Part shown: piece after piece, positions 14,116 to 27,800 of the stretch
Layout of the letters: the number at the start of each line of letters is the position of its first letter
Position numbering within the stretch: the first letter of the stretch is position 1
NCBI RefSeq assembly: GCF_029227915.1
Contig: NC_079885.1
Location: 17,993,001-18,057,000 of the forward strand
From: Hydractinia symbiolongicarpus
Lineage: Eukaryota; Cnidaria; Hydrozoa; Anthoathecata; Hydractiniidae
Reading direction: 5' to 3'
Length of the DNA stretch: 64,000 bases
The notes under the pieces: generated by a model
Database searches by the model: none
Told to the model about the DNA's origin: nothing
The model's input: the letters and a program-made list of their open reading frames with translations, nothing else
Made by a program: the position numbers and the translations under genes

Positions 14116-15827
14116 GTTTTCGTCTCTTGTAACGGCAAATTTGCCGTTAAATGGAGTTAAACCTCCGCGCTTTAAGGAACAATCTTTGTGGAGACTTATA
14201 CGAGCACGAGACACATTTTTTTAACAACAAATTCTAGATTATGGCGGATTTTTACTGTGGAAACATTTTCTAATTTGTTGAATTTTTTTCATTTTCCCTA
14301 AAAGAAACAAAAAAGGTGAGAAAGTGAAATTTGTCTCCATTTTTATATTTTTAACGGACGATACATTACCCCCTCCCCCCGTAACGGCCAATTTGCCATT
14401 AACAGAGACGAAAACTGTTTGTCGACGGCCCCTAAAACATTACGAGTATTCAAATTTTTGCAAGATTAAATTGATTGCAAATATCAAGAGATATGAAAAT
14501 TTCTTCCCTACTATTTAAAAAAACCAGCCCTTTGAATTCTTGTGTGGTAAAATAATCACAAAAATTATCATTTTGTAGGAAGCATCTAAAACTGATCACG
14601 TTTTTTTCTTTTCTAATTTATGAATTATTTAGATGCTATAAGCAGTCAACAATACAGCACCTTTGGTGTCACATTATATTCTTACCCAAAACATGCTGGA
14701 CAGTAGGAAGTATGGCGCAAACTTGGGTTTCTGAAAAAAGATTGTGGATTGTGGGACATATACTGTGAAAATTTCGATTGGTAAATTTTATCTGGTAAAA
14801 GGTATAAAGTACACTAAGAAAAGACTGCATTACCATCGTATATGTCACAGTTTTTTATTCAAAAAACTTGCATAAGAACAAGCTTGACGGTTGAGACAGG
14901 TGCCCTATTCTTTAAACACCACAGATTTTTTTTTAAATCTTTGAGCACTGTTCACGCAGGAGTTGATAGTTGGGCTGTCATTCTTTCGACACAACTTTAA
15001 CAGAGCACCCGGTTTACAACTGGGACGACCAAGCGTTAATAGTTGGGCTGGCGTTGAAAGAAGGGACACAAGAGCTATCTGTGCAAAACTTGAAGCACAC
15101 ATTTTAATGAAGTTATGTTATTTTCAATTAATGCACTTGCTCGACATACCTCTTTACAATACTACTTAATATATATTTTTGACACAGCATCCTTTTGGGT
15201 AGCTATGGAAAGCTTTTGAAAAGACCCAATTTCTTGTAATCAGGCAGCAAAAACATCACGCGCAGTTTGTACACGATAGTTCCAACTCCTTGGAAATTAA
15301 AAACGAAACTTTTATTATGATGCTTAAAGATGTAAGAGCCATAAGTTACATAAAATAAAATAGCTTAGCAAACTGAAATAGTATACACTGCTGCTTATCT
15401 TGAGCATTCATATAGCTGGCTACCCCTTCTGCACACTTGGACCAGACTATCAATACCGCTTCTGTTTTGATTCAAGTGAGTGGCCCATTTATCGATTCTC
15501 GCGAATCGATAGTAAACGAGTACGTAAATAAGCCAGAGATGTTAGAATGAATCAATGGACAAGTGTCATAGCATATCTAATACGTGAAAGAGAGGGAAGC
15601 ACATAAAACAATAAAATTTAGCGATTCCACATCTGTAAGAACTTTTTTGAACCTGAGGTTACCGCATGCTTGCTCTTTAACTATTAGTATCTTACCCGTT
15701 TGAAACTTAGGTTGGCTAATGCGACAGCCGTACAGGTTACGATACGAAAAAATCGTAGAAATGATAACATAAAAATGGCGACAGTTGTTAATGAAAAGAT
15801 GAAAACGAAAACCTTTTATATTGTATC
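14116..15827. other. Spacer between PLC-gamma and DHHC genes
   Basis: No convincing exon. Short open frames at 14324-14518 and 14905-15169 lack domain signatures. The right part is presumably the promoter and 5' UTR region of the DHHC gene and contains the inverted repeat tatcgattc-tcgc-gaatcgata at 15490-15511. Confidence 0.5.
15490..15511. promoter_or_regulatory. Inverted repeat upstream of DHHC gene
   Basis: Arms of 9 bp (tatcgattc / gaatcgata) around tcgc, about 320 bp upstream of the DHHC start codon. This is a candidate dimeric binding site near the promoter; no factor can be assigned from sequence alone. Confidence 0.3.
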
Positions 15828-18800
15828 ATGACTGAATATATACCTATAGAAAAAATTATTAATTTGAATAATACAACAAATGCCGTGAATGAAGAACAAC
15901 ATATTAGTATTGCAGAAAACAATATAGAAAATAAAGAAATGGTAAAAGTACACTGCTGTCGCTGTCGACCTGATTGGTTTGTAAAAGATGGACTTGGCAT
16001 TACATGCTCTGGAATGACTTATGGGTTAATTTTATTTGCAGAATTTGTTGTTATTGGCGTTATATTACTTCCTGGTTTTCCTTTATCTGTTTGGAGTTAT
16101 GTACATGCCTTAGTTTTTACAACTTTAGCATTCTTAGCTGCTTCATCTCATCTCCGAGCTATGACAACTAACCCAGTAAGTAAATGCATTTAGCTGCATC
16201 TTTTTTTATTGTATTTCTTTAACATTTCTAGTAAGCATTTGATAGTATATTAATGACTTTACAATGTTTACATTTTTTTGAAATCTTGTATAGCTAATAG
16301 CTACAACAAAAACAATTAGAAACTGTGGCTAGACAATTAGAAGAGGAAAAGAAAATGACCTTTAACTGTGAAAAGAGCAACTTCCAAATTTTCAAATGAA
16401 GTAGTAAAACGTATCAAAGAACACTTAAAAAATGGAGTTATAAAAGCAACTGATACCTACAGATACCTAGGCGACATTTTTACCAGTGATGCAAGATATG
16501 ATAAGACTGCTGTATCAAGCAGAATGTCAAAAAACATATAACAGCAACAATAAAGAGTCATGCCAATAAAACAGGCTTTTTATATATAAGAGTTGTCATT
16601 AAAGTATACAAAGCCATAGCATTGCCCATGATAACATTAACACGAAACATGGTCTAACTTAACATCAAATAATATGAAACAGCTTGAATTAATGCAAAAA
16701 TACTATTCAGATTGTACAAACTGCCAAAAACTACGCCATATCTAGGTTTACTATATGAAATTGAGATGTGGGCTGTTGAAATGTATGTATTATGCTTTTA
16801 TTTGTACACACTCTACTAACATCAGACGATAGCAGAATAGCCAAACAGATTTTAATGCAACAAATTAACAGAAAAACACCGAATTGCTGGTTCTCTGAAA
16901 TGAAAACAATAATAGGAGAAAATAATGTGGACATCACAATCCCACGAATTACAACAATGTCAAAGTATGAATGGAAAAAAAACATAAAAAAATTTCTAAA
17001 CAATGAAATGATAAGAAAAATACAACAAAACAGTGGAACTAAAATGAGATTTATACAACCCAATGAAATGAAAGCAATACAGTAAGTAAACGAATTAAAA
17101 GCTGAAAACGTTATCGGTGTAATAAAATTAATACTGAATATGATAAAAAATAATTTCAAAGGAACTAGACAGGACATGCCCACTATGTCACAAGCAGAGG
17201 ACACCACGGAACATATTTTTTCTTGCGAAAAATCCACAGAAATTTTACAAAGAAGTTATGAAAATATAGTCGATCTATTGAAAAATTACGATTCCGCAAT
17301 TCTAGAAGAACTTTTCAAATACTCCAAAGAAGTAATACAACTTAGAAAAAGTGAACAATAGTAATATATTAAAGAAACGGCATGTGCAAAAAATTTAAAA
17401 ATAAAAAATGTTGTAATTTTTTGCCCACTGAGGTGGAGTGGTTCAACTTTATAAAAAAAAATAGCTACATCTACAGTATGTATATAGAGACAAGAGTGCT
17501 GACTCGTTGGAAACGCTGCAAAAATCACGGGGCTGTCAAACGACTTCCAGACACATACACGCCGTTTTCAGCGAGTCAGCACCCTTTTCAGCTATAACAA
17601 GATATACAAGCCATGACCCCTCCTGGAAATAATAGAGAGATGCATATCCATCATCTATCTATCTGTCTATCTATCTATCTTTCCAAACTTTCTGCCAGCG
17701 TTCCAATGAGACAGTTTTAATTCCTTTAAGGCTTCCCAGTAAGAATTGTGGTTTTAATTTCTGATTTTACAAATAAATGACCATCATGTAAAGTGTCGAT
17801 CTAGAGTAACTTTACACAAGTATATGAGTAAGGGTACATTAAACGCTGAGTACATTACAAGACAAGTACGAGTAATCGGCGAGTATACTACTCCATACCC
17901 TTGAGTATAGCCTCTTGCACATGCGAGTACAATAAGTGAATGATTTGTGAGTACATGTGCGAGTATAAGATAAAAAACAGGAATTGGTCGTAGCGTAATT
18001 TTTATCGATAGTTCACATTTGTCTGCTACCTTTCACATTGTGAAAACTTTTACTTTGTATTAGCGTCGTAAGAAATAACATTTTATTTTACATTATTTTT
18101 TTTTTATGTTGCAACAAATTCTTTTTAGTTTACATAAAAAATGTATACATTGTTGTAATAGTTTGAATTTATATATAGTTAATTTCTCACTGACGAGGAA
18201 ACCCTCCTAGCTAAATGTTTTGTTGCTACATTCAAACATTATTCTTTTTTTTTCGCAAGCATGAATTAAACAATGAACTCTGGAGACTAAATTAAGCCAA
18301 TCACATTTAATTTTATTGTTTTGTAAGTAACAAAAAGTAAAAATGTGCCCAGCAGAAAAATCTTGGATCCAGTGAAAATGACGTGCACCCAAATTTTGAG
18401 TGAATTTCCTAATTACTTCAAAATGGGTTGTCATAAAGTATCAGTAGCTTTCAAGTCTATCATGCACCTATCAGCATTTCGCCATTTTGAAAGTTTAAAG
18501 GAGCATTTCAACACTTAATTTCAGCACTAAATTTTGTTTGTATGAAGCTTATGTTCTTATATGAAAAATATTATATTAAAGGATCTGCGTCTTAGTTATA
18601 ATGCATAAAAATAAACAAAATAATGAATTATTACAGATCGTTCTCTAACAACGATGTACGGAAGATTCTTTCTCATGTTTATATAATTTATTATCTATTT
18701 TCATCTTACCAATCATAATAAAATAAGCGGCAGTAGAGGGAGGACAAAGTTTCACGTGTCTTATAAATTGTATTTTTAATTTTTTCACATATTTTGTGGG

Positions 18801-21800
18801 CACCTGTTGTTTGAAAGTATCAAATATAAAAAAGAAAAGAAAGAATGAATATCATTCAAACCGGATTGTTACATTTTTTACTGTGTTATTAACAGTATTT
18901 ATCAATTTAGTCCTGGGCACTAGCTTGTGAAATACATGTTAATAACAGGCCTATCAATAAGAGGCGCGCGATCGCTCCCGCGCACGCAAACACGCGCCTA
19001 ATTCTGAAATATGAGGCCTCTGTAGAGTGATTTTTCACTCGCCTAGATTGATTCCATGTTATGTAGCTGAGCGATAATATCCTAAATTCCTGAGATTGTA
19101 TTTTCTATTTTAGATAGAGTAGTTCATTTTACTAATCATAAACTGACCAACCATTCACGTTAGGTGCGAAGCGAAAACATATCGTTCCAGTAATGACCTT
19201 TAGATATTCCGTTTTGTGAATCTACTTTGTTACCAGACCCCGACATGCTAAAATCGGAATCGTACGAAGATACATCGACATGAAAAAGTTAGAAGTGGAT
19301 GATGTTTATAGTCACATGGTCAAACGATGTTTTTGTAACGTAACAATTATGATTTACATGCATGTTGAAAGACGTTTTTAGTTATGATCTGAAGATGCTC
19401 TGACAAAGATCAGGGAGAAAATTTATCAAACTTAATTTGTTATTTATTGCCTTAAACCCAAGAAATATTTGCTAAATGATTCTCTTTGTTTGTGAATGCA
19501 ATATATTTCTTTTGTTTTCGTACTTTCAGTTATCAAATGTCGTTTTTTTCTATAGTTGTGTAACAAGACTTGTAATTTGTTTTGTTGATCACACCACGCG
19601 TATTTATGTGGAACCTGTTCTTGTAATAAACAAGAAAATGAGTAATGTATTTCTTTTGTTTTACATAACACTCCATCTCCCTGTTTCTCCATTCATTCAA
19701 AAATAGTTTTGTTATGGGAACATCTCTGGGTGAGAGCGTTCGAAACGTTATTCTAAAATGGAATAGAATACAGCAGGTCGTATGTTTTGAAAACTCGATT
19801 GCTATATTTATCTGAAATCATTATCGCGACATGTCTTCGTCAAAAAAAGTATCAAAGGGAACAAAATCCAATTATCTACTTTCATGAAATGGGGTATTGA
19901 TGATATTATCGGACATAAAACTTTAGAAGAAAACGGAAATAGATTTGTTAACTTCGTTTGGTGCAAACTTTGTGCGAAAAACAAGCCTGCTATTCTTCAG
20001 CATTCGAATTGCAAGGGACCAGTGAAGGAAGCTGTCCTGACATATATTGATGGGACAAGTTTCGTAACAAAACACTCTGTTACGCGACATATTTCCGGCG
20101 AAGGTCATTCTCTCGCACTATCGTGTGAGAAAAGTAAACCAAAGGAAGATCGATTACCATCAATCACATGTGTTAAGACGGGAGCTAGCGTTGACAAGGT
20201 TTGTTTCTACAAAATAGGGTTTTTCAAGTTTTATTTACTTTCACTCTAACACAATTACGTTCACTTCATATTTCATAGATCCAAACGACTATTGAATCAG
20301 CAAACGCAAAATCCGCGGCTGAGGCATATACGAAGCTTATCAAATGTGCGTATCACATGGCGATGGAACCGACAATGCCACACAAACACTTTGGTGTTTT
20401 GGTAAGTTGCCCTTATAAATATGTTTAAAGTTTTCGAAATAGGTAGAAACCATGTTCGAGTATTGTTTGAGTACGACCATTATTGTTTTATCTATCTGAC
20501 TTTTCAGGTTAAATGCTGCAAGGAGAATGGTGTGCGACTCATAGAGAGGAAAGAAGACGGTCGTTCTGGACGTGAGTTTGTTCATTGCATAGCTGAGGCT
20601 GTCAGGGAAAAATGTGCAGTTGTACTTGCAAGTGGTTATTTTATGTCGATTCTATCAGATGGTAGCCAAGCCAGAAAAACTGGAAGGGAAAAAGAACTTG
20701 TTTTAGTGAGAACTGAGAGGAGTGGTGTTCCAGTTTACGTGGTTGCGAGTTTGCTGGAAGTGGCTAGGTTCGGTGGGGGTGATGCTTGTTCGATTGTTGC
20801 CGGTATTGAAAGTATTTTCCGTGACGACAATAGTGCGCTTTTGATGGACCAAGAGAGCTTCACTAAAAAGGTTGTCAGTTGTACGGCGGACGGAGCCAGT
20901 GTTAACTTTGGTAAATACAAGGGTGTTTTTAATGCAGATGAAGGATCAGGGGCGGCCATGGATGTTGATGATTCACTGTGCAAACCACCGCATAGAACTC
21001 GCAGTTAAGGAAGCATTCAATATAAACAAGCTGAACGAGGTTGATCAGTTCTACACAACAAATTTTTATCTCTTGCGAAATAGTGGCAAACTAAAATCTG
21101 AAGTTGCAGAATGTGCAAAGGCGTTAGGTATCACATACTATAACATATCGAAGATCACAGGAACAAGGTTTGTTGGGCATCGTAGGCGGGGATTTCAGAA
21201 TATCCTTGAATCATGGCCAGCGTACATAACAGCATACGAAAATTACATCGCGGACGATAAAGGGAGTAATGCTACTACGAAAGCGAAAGTTTCAGGCCTT
21301 CTTAAAAAGTTCAAATCCTATGAATTTTTGTTGACTATAGCAACTTACCTCGATATGCTTGAAATGGTTGTTCCTGTCTCAAAAATATTTGAATCGAATG
21401 ATCTTTTACCTTACTCAGTCAATTCGATTATCGACCAAACAACTTCTGAACTAAATGAAAACATTGACGAAATTGGGGGTGATTTGGAGTTTTTGGACAG
21501 TTATGTTGGACGTTACAGTGTTAGTACCAAAGCGGGTGATCAGAATTGGTTGAGTGGAGCATTAGAGGGTCAATTCATTAAAGGTGGCGAAAAGCGGAAA
21601 AAAGATAAAACCTTCGTCACTGTAAAATTCCAAATTAATAAAATCAATCAAGACCATGCCATTGATGTTGTTCGAGCTCTAAAAAAAAAGTTGTGCGAGT
21701 CACTGATTAAAGTTCTCAAGGAGCGCTTTTGTGATTATAAGAGGGACAAGGAATTGTATACATCAATGAGATTCATCGACATGGAATATTGGGAATCTGA

Positions 21801-24800
21801 TAGAGATTACGGTAATCGGGAAATAATTCTTCTACATAATCATTTCGCCAAGCCCCTTGTGTATGCAGGATTCGACTTGAACCGATCATTGGTCGAATGG
21901 AAAAAGTTCAAAATACACGCAGCGACTCACTACAATAAAATGGCAGTACGCGACATGTGGAAGTCGGTGTTGACATACAAAAGAGAATCATTTCCCAACG
22001 TGAGCCTTCTCGTCTCTTTGATTCTCAGCATATCCGGATCAAACTCCAGTGTTGAACGGTGCTTTAGTACTGTCACTTCCATTCTATCAGACCGGCGACT
22101 TTCAATGGCTCACGATACATTGGAGGATACTTTGATCATTTCTGGCAACGATAATCTGTGGTCACCTCAGGAGCGGGAAGAAATCATCGAAAGAGCGAGA
22201 GTGCTCTACATGGCAAAACGCAGGCGGCTCAAGTTGAATACGTCAGAACAAAACCGTATCGATAATATAACTGATGATGATCGCTCAGATGATGATAGTT
22301 GTTCAAGTGACGAGAGCTGGGACAGAGAGGACGATCTCTATTTGTAAAACTATAATGAAACACTTTCTATAAATAGTTATCTTCAAATATATATACGAAC
22401 CTAAAAAAAAATAGAATTTTGTTATATTAATTAAGCACCACAAGTAGATAAAAAGAGATTAACATATATACATGATACAATTTTCGTAACGAATGAAGTC
22501 AAGATAAAGGCTTTCGAGTCTCCAGTGTTCAGGGGTTCACTGGTTAAATCGTCCCCCGACTTCAGAAATTAATGTTCCTTTTCTCTTTTTGTCTTAATTT
22601 TGGAACTGTAAGATCGCTCGCGCGAACAGAATTTCCCCCTCTCAGCGCGCGCGTTTTGTCGCGCGGGAGCTTTTTTCTTATTGATAGGCCTGCAATAACT
22701 TGTAAACATGATACCTGCCATATTGTTCTATTACCAGAAGCAAATCATTTCAATATTCTTAATGTGATTGCAAAGATATAATTATAGATTAGAATAACAA
22801 TCAATACAAAAAAAAATTTATCTCCAGAATCGTGTTTTATTGAGTTATATATTGAGAGAAAATTTTTTTCTCTCAATAACGCAGACAACTAAATTTTATT
22901 CAGTATTTTTAGACTTAAAAATCATTTTTCGGAAGTGGCGTTGGTTTGTTTGTTTGTTCAGAAGAAAAAGAGTTTGCTTGAAAGTTACGACTCTGTCGTA
23001 AGGCAATTGAGGTTCTCCCTCGTTCTGGCTGTCATATATAGCTTGCGTTGGTGCGCACTTTCCCGCAGTTCAGTTGATTATAATCCGAATCAGTTTAGAC
23101 TTGTCTGGCTTTTCGGAGTGTCATGTCCCTGTGGCATGGTTTCAAATGGGACTGCTGATTCGATCGTAAATCAACAAAACGCCAAAGTGTTAGCATGTAA
23201 TCTCAATGCCAGCTTCAACTCACTATTGAACATAGAAAACTAACGAACAAAGAAAATAGCACTGTAAAAATAATGTTTTTCAATAAATTCAACACCAACA
23301 TAAAAGCGTATTGGCTGCAAGTGCATTCTCTGCCAGTTTCTCGTTTAATTATATCGTTTGCCTTTCGTGCACATTAGCGAGTACTGTGTGAGTACAGTAG
23401 CAAAAATGTGCTAGTATTTTTGATGTACTCGTATGCGCATTATACTCGTCGCATACTCGTGAAATACCCATGGAAGAAATTCCTCGTACCCATAGTTTAA
23501 TACTTTGTATAGTTTCTCGCGAAATTGGTACTGTAGGAACCCCAGAGGACTGACCAGTTACTCAAATAGTGGAAAGACGAGATTTCTACATAGTGATGAA
23601 AAAATCATTTGAAAAACATTAAAATAGTTGTCAATTAGAGAACTGTACAACAATGTTTTTACCTTTTACATTATCATTTTGATATTTTTTAAACAAACTA
23701 CTGTGACATTTTAGCCTGCTACAGTCCTATTTTGGTAGTTTTCAAGCACGCTGTGACAAAATTTTGGGCAAATTTAGTCCTGTTTGATAGTTATTTTGTT
23801 AACTGTGGTGATGTTTTAGCCTTCTACAGAAGCAGAAAGATCTAACCATTTAGAAAAAAAATGATATAAGAATAGTTAGGTAGATGGGTAACAGTAGTTT
23901 GAGAGGCAGAAACAGTTTTATAAGCAAGAAGCAGGCTGTATTTGTAGCATTATAAATATTATCCAGATAGGAAGATTAAGTTGGTTGGGACACTTGAAAG
24001 AAATGAAGGAGTATAGATCAAATTGGAAGAAGGCTATTAATGTTTCCTCCTCAAAATTAGAAAGTTACTCCCTGTATCTCCTTGATTTACCTCGATTTTG
24101 CCTCTGAAAACTTGTGGCACCCTGCTGACATCAGCACACTTCAATTCACAGACTGTTTTAAGGAACAATCTGCTCCACGGCCCAAAAAGGACTGTGAAGC
24201 AGATTGTTCTTTAAAAAGTGCAGCCAGCATATTTTTACATTTACCCTTATCAAAGTAGTGACCAAATGATACTGCTTGATCATTTTAAGAAATGGCCAAT
24301 AAACAACCATTTCAACAAATATAATGTTCGTAGGGTTGCAGATGTTGAGAAACAATTGTTGTTATCAATTATAATTGTAATAACTGAATGCTCTCTAAAT
24401 ATCAGTTGAACCATTAGATACAACACTTTCTTAGATGCAGTAGATGCTGACATGCATATTAGTGAAAATTATAATTATAAAAGACACAATAAAGATGTTC
24501 AAAGAATAAAAGGATTCCCACACAACTTTTTAAGCTCTTTCATATTGAATCAACTTTTGTATAATAAGTGGCAGTTAAGCCTAATAAAATACAAAACAAT
24601 TAGGATGTTTATAATTTTTTTTAATTTTTTTTTATAAAACAATTTTGCTTTTCTGTTTTGGTGTCTTTTTTTACCTTGTTCTAACAATTCATGTCAGCCC
24701 TCTTTGTGTCTATAATGTTTTAACATCCAATAATGTTGTACGTAGCATTAATGATGCGTGTTGTATAGTTGTAATGCAGAGGAGTGGCATCGTGGATATT

Positions 24801-27800
24801 GCCTTAATTAAATTTGATTTGCTTTTTTAGGGTACTATCCCAAAAGGCAATTTTACAGATGAAAATGTGAGAAATTTGGGATTGAAAGCAGGTGATGTTG
24901 TTGTCAGGTGTACTCGTTGTGAATGCATCAAATCCGACAGAGCGCATCACTGTAGTACATGCCAACGATGCATTCGAAAAATGGACCATCATTGCCCATG
25001 GTAAGGTTATTGCTGCATGTATAGCTCATATTTTTTGAAGTATTTGGTTGGTTAGTTGTAGTATATTTTGACATAACAAGCAGAGCAACTATACAATAGC
25101 AGCACAGATCCGGCTTTTTTAGGAGAAGCGTGTAATCGCACGCGCACACCTTGGCACTCTCTGAATGAATTTTGAAGTTTTATATAAGCCACGTGGATAA
25201 AGATATTTTTTAATTTGAAAACAAAGCGTATTTTTGCCTATTTGCTTGTGATGACCTGAAAAATAAACAATAAATATAAAAACCACAGTATAGTCATGCA
25301 TACTATTTTGGACATGTAGAAAAGGAACTTAAAATTGAGAGAGTTGCTATACCAGTAGACGCTCGATCATCGTGTTTGGGATTTACAATTTAAAACGTCC
25401 CCACTTTTCTACCGCAAAATGAATGCGCAACAAAAAATAACCTTTAAGCCCGTATCGCACACGTAACATCCTTTACGCGTGCGTTTTACATCGCACGCGT
25501 TACTTGATTTACACGTGCGAATCATCACACACCCACTCAAATATTCCGGAAAAAGCCTGAGATTTACAATTTTTTTTATATATTTGTTTTTTTGTATTTA
25601 TTTTTTGAATTTTTTTTTTTGTATTTTTTATGCTATTTCTTAAAATTGTTAATTCAAGTATGTACCTACATTCAAGGTACGTTCAAGCTGCAAAAAATTC
25701 TCCATGCAAAACGTTTTCTAAAATAATTGATTAAGTAAATTTATATTTTAACACAGGATAAATTGAAATGGAAAATATTCTTTAATTTATACTTTTTTTT
25801 AAAAAAAAAATATATATATACTGAAGTGGATTTAACCTCCTTTAAGTCATTTAAGCAATGTTTATAAATCTTGGCAGGCTTATAGTATAGCATATAATAA
25901 TTTGATCAGTGGAGCAAAGATGTAAAGATGTCGTCAGTTTGTTTCGCTATGGCATCATCATTTCTCTGAGTTGATCAGATTGATTTACACATAAATTTTG
26001 TTTGCTAATTCGTTTGGGATTTTTCTCTGGGACAATATTTAGCTACACAGCTGCCATGGCAACACACATATATGAATGATTTTTCATGAAAAGTTTCCAA
26101 ACAGAATAATATTAAAAGTCACCAAGTTTTATCCCAGCTAAAGCATAAGTTTAGGAGTTATACTAAAACAATGAGTTGGTGGTGGAATCTACCCCACCCT
26201 TAGCATAAATAGGGTTTATATAAATATTCATTGTACAAGAATTTCTGCATGAATTTCTGCATTCTTCTTTTAAATACTGCCAACTTGTTTGCACAACACT
26301 TTTATGTGTTTTTTCTCTTTTGCCACAGGATCAACAATTGCGTTGGCGAATTCAATCAAAAATTTTTTGTTCTATTTACTGTAAGTTTCATGTTATATTT
26401 TTGGAATGATGTTGAGTTTGTCAAATGCTACTTGTAATATTTAATTTTTTTTTTCTTTTTTTTTTTTTGCAGTTCTATATCATGTTAATATCAGGTTATG
26501 CAATGGCGCTTGCAGTTCATTACATTTTTAAGTGCTCAGATAAAGATTGGAAAGGTTTGTATTCTTTGTTTGTCTACCTTCCTGTTGATCTTCCTGTTTG
26601 AAATTCACTTTTAGCCAGAAGAATATTTACAAATATTTTCCAAGTGTTCTGTTTTTAAAGTACTTCCTTTTTTTTCTCAAATATTGTAGAAGGATTCCTT
26701 GCCACATTTTCCAAGTTCAAATCAAAACACAAGCTTCAAATTCTTGACGAAAGTGAGTACCATGTTTCCTCGATTGAATGCTCCTAAATGTTTGGAAAAA
26801 ACCCATGCAAATCCTTTACAGCTCGTCATATTTTAACATAATGCAGGGCACTTAATCGATGAAATACGGTAAATAATCGCTTATTACTTATCAGGAATGT
26901 TTTCAAGCTGCTTATTTTCGTTTTAGGTTGTGCATATTTCGCTCCAGCCACGACCATCATATTTATAGTGTTTCTAATATTTGAGGGGCTATTGTTTGGT
27001 TTGTTTACGCTTGTTATGTTTTGTACTCAGATGAGTTCAGTGGTCAATGATGAAACGGTATGTAGATTTACTGAACTTGAAAAATTTGATTACTTTAGGA
27101 AAAAAAGGTTTTGCGTCAAAAATCGCGAAATTTCGGGACAAAAGCTTTGGCCAATTGTAATTTTAAGACGAATTTTGCAAAAAAAACTTTCGAGAAAATC
27201 CAGATCACTTCATTTGCATAGGAAAATTTTTCGCTAATAGAATTTTTTTTTTCAACCATTACTGTTTTAAGGAATCAAGATATCCGAGAAATAGTTGCAG
27301 CACCAAAGTAAAAAACACCAAACGCTGTTGTAGTGAATGATGAAAAAAGAACGAAATCACTAACTTAGAGATTTCTCTTTTTTTGAATTTTTTGTAGTGA
27401 AAAAACTTTGGCATCTTGAAAATATCCATGACTTAACGTGAAAAAACTTTCGCCTTTTGCTGATTTAAAGTTTCCAAAGGCATAAACTTTCGCGAAAATG
27501 ACCAAAAACGCGAAAGTTAGGTAGTGTGTGTCGCACATGGTCTTTATGCTGGTGGTGAGCTCAGTTCTTAAGAAGTTTCCGCCTTTTCTTGTTTTTATGC
27601 TTGACCTTTTTTCGTTAACCATTTAACAAAATGATGCGGATTTTTTCAAAAAATTATATACATTGGGATTTGGAAAGTGAATTATCCTAAAATTTACTTT
27701 TTCTTTTCACCCAATTTTTTTTAACACGTGATATTGTGATACAAACTATTTCCGGATATCATCATTTCTGTTGATCGAATTTTTGTTATTTGTCAAGATC

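Larger units (their letters stand above)
17815..23530. mobile_element. Older TIR repeat (family A) split by a hAT insertion
   Basis: The two ends carry related inverted termini. The left begins gagtaactttacacaagtat and continues with gggtac and acgagtaat. The right, read inverted near 23440-23530, gives gagaaactatacaaagtatt, tgggtac and acgagg. Subtracting the hAT insert leaves about 2 kb. A 5'-truncated inverted copy is at 49035-49780. The interior is non-coding; the superfamily is unknown. Confidence 0.7.

Noticed and set aside
13918-14160. 80-codon frame at the right end of the mariner-like element
   Set aside because: No DDE/D or helix-turn-helix residues; it spans the TIR and runs out of the element, so it is chance.
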